A DNA stretch of 11,692 nt. It comes from CAZJHX01 sp964545715 (GTDB taxonomy: Bacteria > Myxococcota_A > UBA9042 > GCA-2863065). Shown piece after piece: positions 6,099 to 11,692 of this stretch. The stretch lies in the NCBI GenBank assembly GCA_964545715.1, contig CAZJHX010000238.1, forward strand, positions 1 to 11,692. Direction: 5' to 3'. Position 1 is the first letter of the stretch. Each line of letters starts with the position of its first letter. A program made the translations under genes and the position numbers. Below the pieces are notes generated by a model. It had not been told where the DNA came from, ran no database searches, and was given only the letters and a program-made list of their open reading frames with translations.

Positions 6099-6617
6099 TC
6101 AGGGCACCGGCGCCGTCAACCGCAGCGTCGCCACCGTGTCGTCCACAAATCCGACGGCCAGGCCGCGCTGCGGATACGCCAGGTGCATCTGAAACGGGTC
6201 GGACTGGCCATCGCCCAGCGCGGTCATGACAGTTTCGCGCGTAACGCCCGGACCCACACCATCGGCGGTTACGCCATCGAAGCCCTCAAAGAGATAGAGG
6301 CTGGTCACGACCGCATCGTCGCCCGGGCCGTCGAGATGCGCCGCCAGATGCAGCGACGCAAAGTCGGCGCGGAACCCCAGCGGGCCCAGGTCACGAACAG
6401 CGCTCGGCTCGCCGGCCGCCTGACGCAAATCGGCCAGCGACACGCCAACAGAGACGGTCAACCCGTCAGACTCAACGCCCTGACCCGGCGTAATGATGAA
6501 GGCAGGTGGCGTCGGCTCCGGCTCGCCGGTGTCCACCACGGGTTCGACCGGCACGGGATCCTCGCCGGCACATGCGGCTACGCACCCAAACAATGCCACG
6601 ATAAGAGCTGCTCGCAT
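6099..6617 (-). CDS. Small lipoprotein with two related internal repeats
   Basis: A 172-residue lipoprotein. The signal peptide (MRAALIVALFG) ends in VAAC (Cys16) and is followed by a Pro/Glu/Val linker. Two related segments follow. The first begins VSLADLRQAAGEP (about 60-110) and the second GPGVTRETVMTALGDG (about 125-168). Each has a GxxxxxV/LxxAxG helix followed by strands ending in a hydrophobic run (VTSLYL, VATLRL). This resembles small periplasmic repeat domains of BamE-like size, but I do not recognise the family. Its ATG overlaps the stop of the beta-helix gene by one base (TGATG), so the two are translationally coupled. The selenoprotein gene starts four bases after its stop in the same frame. 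It could be an assembly or scaffold partner of the exported proteins; this is inference. Confidence 0.82.
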   Translation of the reverse strand: MRAALIVALFGCVAACAGEDPVPVEPVVDTGEPEPTPPAFIITPGQGVESDGLTVSVGVSLADLRQAAGEPSAVRDLGPLGFRADFASLHLAAHLDGPGDDAVVTSLYLFEGFDGVTADGVGPGVTRETVMTALGDGQSDPFQMHLAYPQRGLAVGFVDDTVATLRLTAPVP

Positions 6618-8152
6618 CAGTCGGCCTCCTCGCCCAGCTCCGCGCGGGACGAGCACTGCTCGCCCAGCCGCTCGCCGCTGTCGTGGTCGGTCATCAGCGC
6701 GTGCCAGACGGCCCACGTGGCCGGTCGCCCCGCCTCAAACGGCGGCTGCGTGATCGTGGCGAACAGCACCGAGCCTTCCGGCATTGTCATCGTGTAGACG
6801 CCGTCGGCCAGCACGACGTCATGGCCCTCGATCGGGCCCGCAAAATACGTCGGCGGGCCATCCTCGTACTGCACCAGCACAAGCAGATCGACCCGGCGCT
6901 CCGGCCCCGGGTTGTACAGGGTCAGGTGCACCTTCATCGGCTCGTCGGCCAGGGTGTAGCGGATGCGCTCGGTCACGATCGCAACCCGCGGCGTCGGCGT
7001 GGTCACCGGCGCGTCCAGGTGGCCCGCAAAAGACACCGTCCCCATGTCCTCGTCATCGGCGCCGTCAAAGATGTTGGCGTCCACGACCGACGCGTCCGCG
7101 GTACCCCACCAATTGCGGCCCAGCGCCGGGTGGCGGACCCAGTCCGGATAATCGCCCTCGAAGTCGTTGAACCAGCCGAAGTCCATCGTGCCCTCGCCGC
7201 TCTTGTTGTCGTGAATGTTGTTGTCCGCCAAGCCCCGGATGAACGCCGCGCCCAGCCCCCCGGCCTCGCTGCCGGCGACGTTTTCCACGATGGTGTTGTC
7301 CATGAAGAACGGGTGCGCGTGAGGATCGCAGGTGCGGCAGACATGGACGCCGCCGCCGTCGTAGAACGCGTCGTTGCCGGTCACCACGTTGTTCAGAAAC
7401 GCCGTCGTGGACGACAGCAGGCTCACGGCGCCGCCATCCGAGACCGACGTGTTGCCGTCAAACGTGTTGCCCACCATGGGGCTGCCCACGGTGTCGGTCG
7501 CGATGGCGCCGCCGTAGCTGCCCTCGTTGTTGATGAAGGTGTTGTCAGCGATGATCGGCGATGAGTGCTCGGCGTAGATCGCGCCGCCCCAGGAGATCAG
7601 CTCCGCCCGGTTGTCCTGAAACAAGCACCGCACAATGCGCGGCGCGCTGCCTTCGCCCACGTAGATCGCCGGTCCACCCGCCGGATCCACCGACAGCTCG
7701 GTCTCGTTGAACTGAAAGGTGCTCAAGGCGATGTACGGGGACGACGCCTCCGTGCGGACGGCGCGCGTCCCATGCTCCAGGACACAGTGCTCCAGAACCG
7801 ATCCCGACGCGTACTCATCCAAGGCGACAAAGCGCGCGTCGGTGCTTTCGTCCTCAAAGCGAATCGACAGCCAGCGAGCCTTGCCCTCCGCGGTATCGGC
7901 CCCTGTAAAGGTGATCGGCGCGTCAGCAGTGCCTCGCGCGACGAGCTCACCCGCGATCGTCAGCTCGGCCCCCGCCGCCAGCTCCACGCGCACGCCGGGC
8001 TCGATCACCAACTGCGCGCCCGCCTCAACCCGCACCGCGCCCGCCACGATCCAGGGGCTGTCAGCGGCCGTCCAGACGGTGTCCGCATCGATGATCTCCG
8101 GGGCGGGAGCGCCCGCCAAACCGGCGACCAGACACACGATTAGAACGCTCAT
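6617..8152 (-). CDS. Exported right-handed parallel beta-helix repeat protein
   Basis: A 511-residue secreted protein. A minimal signal peptide (MSVLIVCLVAGLAGA) precedes a solenoid of beta-helix rungs with repeated Asn/Gly patterns such as NTFINNEGSYGGAI, NTFDGNTSVSDGGAV and NNVVTGNDAFYDGGGV, roughly residues 110-330. It also has NWWG (347-350), a motif often seen at the end of such helices. A C-terminal beta-sandwich-like domain (about 370-495) follows. A CRTC pair (Cys262, Cys265) lies inside the helix and could be a disulfide handled by the operon's redoxins. The start is ATG 8152, with a textbook AAGGAGG at 8161-8167 and 8-base spacing. It is the first gene of the FNR-box operon. Related proteins include surface adhesins and polysaccharide-binding or -cleaving proteins; no catalytic site is evident. 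Confidence 0.88.
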   Translation of the reverse strand: MSVLIVCLVAGLAGAPAPEIIDADTVWTAADSPWIVAGAVRVEAGAQLVIEPGVRVELAAGAELTIAGELVARGTADAPITFTGADTAEGKARWLSIRFEDESTDARFVALDEYASGSVLEHCVLEHGTRAVRTEASSPYIALSTFQFNETELSVDPAGGPAIYVGEGSAPRIVRCLFQDNRAELISWGGAIYAEHSSPIIADNTFINNEGSYGGAIATDTVGSPMVGNTFDGNTSVSDGGAVSLLSSTTAFLNNVVTGNDAFYDGGGVHVCRTCDPHAHPFFMDNTIVENVAGSEAGGLGAAFIRGLADNNIHDNKSGEGTMDFGWFNDFEGDYPDWVRHPALGRNWWGTADASVVDANIFDGADDEDMGTVSFAGHLDAPVTTPTPRVAIVTERIRYTLADEPMKVHLTLYNPGPERRVDLLVLVQYEDGPPTYFAGPIEGHDVVLADGVYTMTMPEGSVLFATITQPPFEAGRPATWAVWHALMTDHDSGERLGEQCSSRAELGEEAD

Positions 8153-8192
8153 CGGGCCTGCCTCCTTTGCAGCTGACTGCAGCGCAGGCGGC

Positions 8193-8198
8193 AATATA
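8193..8198 (-). promoter_or_regulatory. -10 element of the beta-helix/redoxin operon
   Basis: TATATT on the minus strand (8198 to 8193) matches five of six consensus bases. It predicts transcription from about 8186, leaving a leader of about 34 bases that contains the strong Shine-Dalgarno. No good -35 is present, as expected for a class II activator-dependent promoter. Confidence 0.6.
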
Positions 8199-8220
8199 CC
8201 CATGGGCTGTCGGGGTCGAG

Positions 8221-8234
8221 TTGATCCCGATCAA
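8221..8234. promoter_or_regulatory. Perfect FNR-type box (TTGAT-N4-ATCAA)
   Basis: TTGATCCCGATCAA is an exact match to the FNR/ANR/DNR-family consensus TTGAT-N4-ATCAA, flanked by one more paired base each side (GTTGATC...GATCAAC, 8220-8235). Its centre at 8227.5 lies 41.5 bases from the start predicted by the TATATT -10, the classical class II activation position. It is intergenic, 17 bases beyond the nitrilase stop codon. Confidence 0.75.
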
Positions 8235-8250
8235 CCCCTCGGCAGCACCA

Positions 8251-9201
8251 TCACGCGATCCTCAGCACACGCAGCACCCGAAACAGCCACGCTGTCGTCA
8301 CTTCGCCGACCAGCAGCTCCTTGTGGCGCAGGCGATCGCCCAGGCTCGGGCGCATCACGGGGAGATCGACCGGATCGGCCGGCCGGCCCAGCGGCACATC
8401 GGCCGTCACGATCTGCTCCGTCGCCTCGCCGCCGTCGTCGGCCACGGTCCGCCCGCCGACCACGATGCGGCTGTGCCCTGACGCCCGCCACGACAGCGAC
8501 GTCCCGAAAACCGGCAGCCTGCTCTCAAACGGCCCGCAGCCATCGGAGAACACGACGGGAACGCGGGCCCGCGCCGACAAGCGCTCGGCAAACGCGATGG
8601 GGTAGCGATTGTGAAAGGCGGCTGAACCCGCGCGGACAGGCACGCCTTTGGACGACCGAAAGTCCGGCCAGGCCGCGGCGCTGATGATCAGGTCCACCGT
8701 CTCGTGGTCGTAGCGCGACCACGGCGTGCCGAAGAGCATGTCCGCGCAGATGCCGATGCCGATCCGGCCCAGGTCGGTCTCGATGATCTCGTTGCCGCCA
8801 CCGCACTGCCAGATCGCGTTCTCCGCCGACGACACGTGCCGCTTGCGATAGACCCCGCACAGGCCGTCCGGGCCGACGACGACTTGCGTGTTGTGGCAGC
8901 GCCCGTCGCGATCCTCGGTCATGCCGGCGACGAGGATCGCGTCGGGCCGCCTGGCCAGCTCGCACAATGCGGCGACCGAGGGACCGTCCAGCGCCTCCGC
9001 CTTTCCGGCGTTGGCCGCCGAGAGGTCGTATCCGGTCACCGACAGCTCGGGAAACACGGCGAGCTGCACCCCCTCTGCCGCGGGAGAGCTCAGCAGGCCG
9101 TCCATAAGGCTGATGCGATGCGCTGCCGGTGCGGGCGTGAGGTCCATTTGAACAGCCGCCAGCCGGGCCGGCCTGGCAGCGGATGGGTTGTCCTCGGTCA
9201 C
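8251..9201 (-). CDS. Carbon-nitrogen hydrolase (nitrilase superfamily)
   Basis: A 316-residue enzyme with the nitrilase-fold catalytic triad visible in order: Glu52 (FPELSVTGYDL), Lys120 (VYRKRHV) and Cys152 (GIGICADMLF). Its opening RLAAVQMDLTP is the usual first strand of the fold, so the start is near the real one. GTG at 9201 lacks a clear Shine-Dalgarno, and an internal start is possible but would trim the first strand. Family members hydrolyse amides, N-carbamoyl groups or nitriles; the substrate is not deducible. Length and core are normal, and there is no signal peptide, so it is cytoplasmic. It is divergent from the propeller lipoprotein. The FNR-box promoter of the next operon begins after it, so its own expression is probably separate. 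Confidence 0.93.
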   Translation of the reverse strand: MTEDNPSAARPARLAAVQMDLTPAPAAHRISLMDGLLSSPAAEGVQLAVFPELSVTGYDLSAANAGKAEALDGPSVAALCELARRPDAILVAGMTEDRDGRCHNTQVVVGPDGLCGVYRKRHVSSAENAIWQCGGGNEIIETDLGRIGIGICADMLFGTPWSRYDHETVDLIISAAAWPDFRSSKGVPVRAGSAAFHNRYPIAFAERLSARARVPVVFSDGCGPFESRLPVFGTSLSWRASGHSRIVVGGRTVADDGGEATEQIVTADVPLGRPADPVDLPVMRPSLGDRLRHKELLVGEVTTAWLFRVLRVLRIA

Positions 9202-9239
9202 AGTGCGGCAAGCATACCGTGATTGTGGCGCCGGGTTTT

Positions 9240-9247
9240 TGTATACT
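9240..9247. promoter_or_regulatory. Overlapping divergent -10 hexamers
   Basis: TGTATACT contains TATACT on the plus strand (9242-9247) for the propeller lipoprotein and TATACA on the minus strand (9245-9240) for the nitrilase, sharing four bases. Neither has a strong -35 at 17 bases. The lipoprotein would start near 9254 and the nitrilase mRNA near 9233. Confidence 0.4.
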
Positions 9248-9285
9248 CCCCCCGGCGGTGCGCGACAGTTGGGGAGATCAGACTC

Positions 9286-10689
9286 GTGAGAGGTCGTGCA
9301 GTCGTGTGCGCAGCCGCCGCTCTATGGTTAGCGGCGTGCCATTCAACACCCAGAGATGGGACAATTTTCACCCCTGAGACAGCGTTGCCGACACCGGGCG
9401 AGAACACTGTCACAACCCCGGTCGCCGAGACCCCGGCGGACCCGGTCGCTCAGCCCGGGCCGGACGCGACCATCTGCCGCGTCACCGACCTGGTGCCCAC
9501 CGTGGGCTACCTTGCCGGCAACGGACTCGAGTTCGCCCGCCAGCCGGTGGCCAGCGGCACCAGCTTGTATCTGCACCGCCGGGAGACCGTCTACTCCAAC
9601 GCCGCGAGCGACCTGGAGATCTTCCGCGTGGATCCGGTGGCGGAGACCGAGGGTCAGCTGACGGCCAACGACGTCGAAGACTACCTGCTGGACGTGCGGG
9701 GCGAGGCCATGCTGCTGCAACGCCAGCTGCCAAACGGGTCGCCGGGGGGCAGCAAGCAGCTGATCTATCAGGACGCAACTCAGGAGGTGATCCTGAACAG
9801 CCAGGACAGCTGGCCCGGGCTCTTATGGGACGCGGGCGGCGGCCTGCAGGCGCCCCCGCGACGCATGGTCCAGCAGGGTGTGGCGGCCTGGCGCGAGGAC
9901 GGCGGCGTCTATCGATTCCACTTCGGCAAGGTCGTGGAGATCTCGGCCGGCCACGCCGCCACCTCAGCGCCCTGGCTGGACGGCAACCGGGTCATCTGGT
10001 CGTCGCATGACGGCGCCGACACCGAGATCTGGCTGTGGACGTCGAGCGGGCTGCAGAGACTGACCGACAACGACAAGCAGGACCAGTACCCGGTCGTCAG
10101 CGGAAACAAAGCCTACTGGCTGTCCGACGGCGCGGCGATGGTCATGAACTTCAACACCAGCGAGCTGGTGATGTTGGACGAGGGACCCTGCAGTGCGCCG
10201 GACACCGACGGCGGCGCGGCCGTCTTCGCGTGCGTTGAGCCTGGTGAGGGCGTGCCCGACACCTGGGTCCCGTGGTCCAACCACAGGCGGGTCTTCACGT
10301 ATGACGGCGTGGCCACACGCGAGCTGGAGACGCTGGGCGGCACGGCCTTTGCGCCGCGTATCGTCGGGGATCGCGTCGCCTGGTTGGAGTATCCGACGTC
10401 GGCAGACTTCTGCTACCCGACGGAGGTCCCGGGCAGCGTCGTGGTCACGTTGGCGTCCGGAGAGCTGGCGCCGCGCGCCGTCGCGGAGGTCGGAGCCGGC
10501 TGCTACTGCTGCAACGCCTACTGGCCGGAGCCGCGATTGGCGTTCACCGGCTCGCTGCTGGCCTGGAACTATCCGGTCTCCAAGCCCAAAGCGAACCCCG
10601 ACGAGTACCCGCTGTGGCCGTACGACATGGGCGTAGGCTACGCGACGCTGTCGGAGAAGCGGGAGTGCACGGACGCCTCCCAACCTTGA
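9286..10689 (+). CDS. Beta-propeller-like lipoprotein (TolB/WD40-type repeats)
   Basis: The likely start is GTG 9286, with GGGGAG at 9271-9276 and 9-base spacing; the ATG at 9223 lies upstream of the -10 and is unlikely. The 467-residue product has a signal peptide ending LAAC (Cys18), a Thr/Pro-rich linker to about residue 60, then repeated units of the kind W/Y-x-DGxRVxW. The clearest is at about 228-285 (WLDGNRVIWSSHDGADTEIWLWTSSGLQRLT, cited in parts), matching the TolB-type propeller blade pattern. Several Cys lie in the second half, including CYCC at 406-409, which suggests disulfides. The protein is anchored at a membrane and probably acts as a binding scaffold; no catalytic motif is seen. 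Its stop is 3 bases from that of the convergent pilin gene. Confidence 0.82.
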   Translation: MRGRAVVCAAAALWLAACHSTPRDGTIFTPETALPTPGENTVTTPVAETPADPVAQPGPDATICRVTDLVPTVGYLAGNGLEFARQPVASGTSLYLHRRETVYSNAASDLEIFRVDPVAETEGQLTANDVEDYLLDVRGEAMLLQRQLPNGSPGGSKQLIYQDATQEVILNSQDSWPGLLWDAGGGLQAPPRRMVQQGVAAWREDGGVYRFHFGKVVEISAGHAATSAPWLDGNRVIWSSHDGADTEIWLWTSSGLQRLTDNDKQDQYPVVSGNKAYWLSDGAAMVMNFNTSELVMLDEGPCSAPDTDGGAAVFACVEPGEGVPDTWVPWSNHRRVFTYDGVATRELETLGGTAFAPRIVGDRVAWLEYPTSADFCYPTEVPGSVVVTLASGELAPRAVAEVGAGCYCCNAYWPEPRLAFTGSLLAWNYPVSKPKANPDEYPLWPYDMGVGYATLSEKRECTDASQP

Positions 10690-10692
10690 GCG

Positions 10693-11283
10693 CTACTCCG
10701 CGGGCATGTTGCTGTACATGCCCGAGGCTGTCTTGACGCCGCACTTGCCGGCGTCTTGCTTGGTGCTGCCAAAGCCGGTGCGCTCAAACGTGGACAAGAA
10801 GCCGTCGCAATCGAGATCGCCGTTGGCGCGCGCCGTGTAATAGGCGCCGTCCTCCACCGGCCTCGTCGTAACCGAGTAGCCGAAGGCGTGCTGATCCTTC
10901 AGTTCGAAGTTCAAGCCGGACCAGGTCGGATGTGTCCAGTGCGTCTCGTCGACGTCGCAGCGGCTGTTTTTATCCACATCCAGCGCGCCGCCGCAGCAGG
11001 CCAGCGCCGTGATGTCGGGTGTGACGCCGACATCGCCGGGAAAGCGGCACTTGGGCACGCTCTCGCCCTCGGCCAGACGCGGCGCCATGAAGTACGTCGC
11101 TCCGGCCTCATACAGCTTGTTCAGCAGCAGGATGGCCTCTGTCGTCTGTGACCGGCGCATGATGGCGCCGTACACCGGCACGGCCACCATAACGAGGACG
11201 GAAATGATGACCACGGCGACCATCAACTCAAGCAGGGTGAACCCGGTGGGTACGTGTTTTTTGTGCTTCATGCGGATTCTCAT
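10693..11283 (-). CDS. Type IV pilin-like protein (PilA/pseudopilin type)
   Basis: A 196-residue prepilin. A short basic leader (MRIRMKHKKHVPTG) is cut by a prepilin peptidase between Gly14 and Phe15; the mature N-terminus FTLLELMVAVVIISVLVMVAV has Glu at position 5 (Glu19), needed for filament assembly. The globular part contains a CC pair and other Cys residues. Near the end is ARANGDLDCDGFLSTFE, a Ca-binding-like acidic loop common in myxobacterial and delta-proteobacterial pilins. The start ATG 11283 has AGGGG upstream at 8-base spacing. It could be the major pilin or a minor pilin/type II secretion pseudopilin; no pil or gsp neighbours are present to decide. Inside the cell envelope it would build filaments for motility, adhesion or secretion. 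Confidence 0.9.
   Translation of the reverse strand: MRIRMKHKKHVPTGFTLLELMVAVVIISVLVMVAVPVYGAIMRRSQTTEAILLLNKLYEAGATYFMAPRLAEGESVPKCRFPGDVGVTPDITALACCGGALDVDKNSRCDVDETHWTHPTWSGLNFELKDQHAFGYSVTTRPVEDGAYYTARANGDLDCDGFLSTFERTGFGSTKQDAGKCGVKTASGMYSNMPAE
10701..10724. terminator. Hairpin inside the 3' end of the pilin gene, between convergent genes
   Basis: A 9-bp stem (10701-10709 with 10716-10724) with a 6-base loop lies 12 bases after the propeller gene's stop and within the last codons of the pilin gene. The convergent stops are only 3 bases apart, so any terminator must lie in coding sequence. No clear U-tract follows on either strand, so this is tentative. Confidence 0.3.
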
Positions 11284-11443
11284 CGTTCAGCCCCTGCCGG
11301 GAATTAACGGGCCGACTGGGATCTAAAACTCTTTTTGCTGTGCGCGGCTTTGGACCGCCGCCGAAGAATCTGCGCCCTGACCGCGATCAGCGGTGTGCGT
11401 TGTCCAGGCCGGGCGACCGACGAAACAACCTTAAGTGCGCGTT

Positions 11444-11462
11444 GTGATGCACAAGCCATCAC
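11444..11462 (+). promoter_or_regulatory. Inverted repeat just upstream of the lipoprotein Shine-Dalgarno
   Basis: GTGATG (11444-11449) and CATCAC (11457-11462) form a 6-bp stem with a 7-base loop, ending immediately before the GAGAGGAGG ribosome site. It might modulate translation or be a regulator site. The 11284-11476 gap also holds a near-palindrome CTGACCGCGATCAG (11377-11390). I see no convincing -35/-10 pair for either gene. Confidence 0.3.
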
Positions 11463-11476
11463 GAGAGGAGGTTGCT

Positions 11477-11692
11477 GTGAGAACACTCGCACTCGTATCA
11501 ATGCTGACACTGATGCTGGGATCCTGCGCCAAAGAGGGCCCCGGCAAAGCGCCGCCGGCCCGCGCGGTCAGTCCGGCTGCGGCTGCCCCTGCCCCGCCGC
11601 CACCTGCCGTAGTGGTCGCGCCGACGCCGACCCCCGAGCCGGCGCCTGCCCCAGCCCCGGACCCCGCACCAGAGCCCGAGCCCGCACCAGAG
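11477..11692 (+). CDS. Pro/Ala-rich lipoprotein, partial (3' end beyond the window)
   Basis: GTG 11477 follows a strong Shine-Dalgarno (GAGAGGAGG, 11463-11471) by 5 bases. The 72 visible residues start with a signal peptide (VRTLALVSMLTLML) and lipobox LGSC (Cys17), followed by a long Pro/Ala/Glu linker with PAPAPDPAPEPEP-type repeats. The frame is open to the window edge, so the functional domain lies beyond it. Such linkers often precede peptidoglycan-binding or OmpA-like domains in this group, but nothing here shows that. It is divergent from the pilin gene. Confidence 0.75.
   Translation, partial: MRTLALVSMLTLMLGSCAKEGPGKAPPARAVSPAAAAPAPPPPAVVVAPTPTPEPAPAPAPDPAPEPEPAPE

Noticed and set aside
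6099..6101. A second selenocysteine TGA joining the repeat lipoprotein to the next gene in the same frame
   Set aside because: A new signal peptide with lipobox LSAC begins four bases later, and there is no redox motif around this TGA, so it is a true stop.
4785..6797. A 670-codon open frame on the plus strand
   Set aside because: It is antisense to four minus-strand genes that have lipoboxes, Shine-Dalgarno sites, overlaps and recognisable folds. The translation is low-complexity Arg/Ser-rich, typical of high-GC shadow frames.
11284..11476. Sigma-54 promoter for the pilin gene
   Set aside because: Pilin genes often use sigma-54, but no GG-N10-GC pair in proper context was found on the minus strand.

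Overview
The window is GC-rich and gene-dense, and it looks chromosomal from a member of the Myxococcota (former Deltaproteobacteria). The signs are a MYXO-CTERM-like C-terminal sorting tail, a type IV pilin-like protein with a GDLDCDG-type acidic motif near its C-terminus, many lipoproteins with Pro/Asp/Glu-rich linkers, GTG/TTG starts, and several extracytoplasmic Cys-rich proteins. No species can be named from the sequence alone. There is no IS element, tRNA, rRNA or phage gene. Eleven protein genes are supported, one of them cut by the right edge.

Layout. Positions 1-75 hold a short repeat/hairpin element. Gene 1 (96-1187, minus) is a radical SAM enzyme. A divergent regulatory gap with a CRP-like palindrome separates it from gene 2 (1327-2325, plus), a lipoprotein that also ends in a MYXO-CTERM-like tail. 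Genes 3 and 4 (minus) are a translationally coupled pair: a TetR repressor (4010-4669) and a radical SAM protein fused to a C-terminal SCP2-like lipid-binding domain (2322-4013). A tandem operator-like repeat lies just upstream of the repressor.

Genes 5-8 (minus, transcribed from 8152 down to 4802) form an apparent exported-protein operon. They encode a parallel beta-helix protein, a small lipoprotein, a thioredoxin-fold lipoprotein whose frame is crossed by an in-frame TGA, and a TlpA-like thioredoxin lipoprotein. The TGA falls exactly where the neighbouring paralogue has the first Cys of its CxxC, it is followed by a Cys two residues later (UxxC), and a bacterial-SECIS-like hairpin follows it. 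The best reading is a selenocysteine-containing redoxin. A perfect FNR-type box (TTGAT-N4-ATCAA) lies at -41.5 from the start predicted by a good -10 (TATATT), so the operon is probably switched by a CRP/FNR-family regulator sensing oxygen, NO or redox state.

Gene 9 (8251-9201, minus) is a nitrilase-superfamily amidohydrolase. It is divergent from gene 10 (9286-10689, plus), a beta-propeller-like lipoprotein, and the two may share a symmetric -10 element. Gene 11 (10693-11283, minus) is a type IV pilin-like protein, convergent with gene 10 and only 3 bases away. A Pro/Ala-rich lipoprotein starts at 11477 and runs off the window.

The most interesting system is the FNR-box operon carrying a Sec redoxin and a Cys redoxin. 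The radical SAM-SCP2 fusion with its own TetR regulator comes next.
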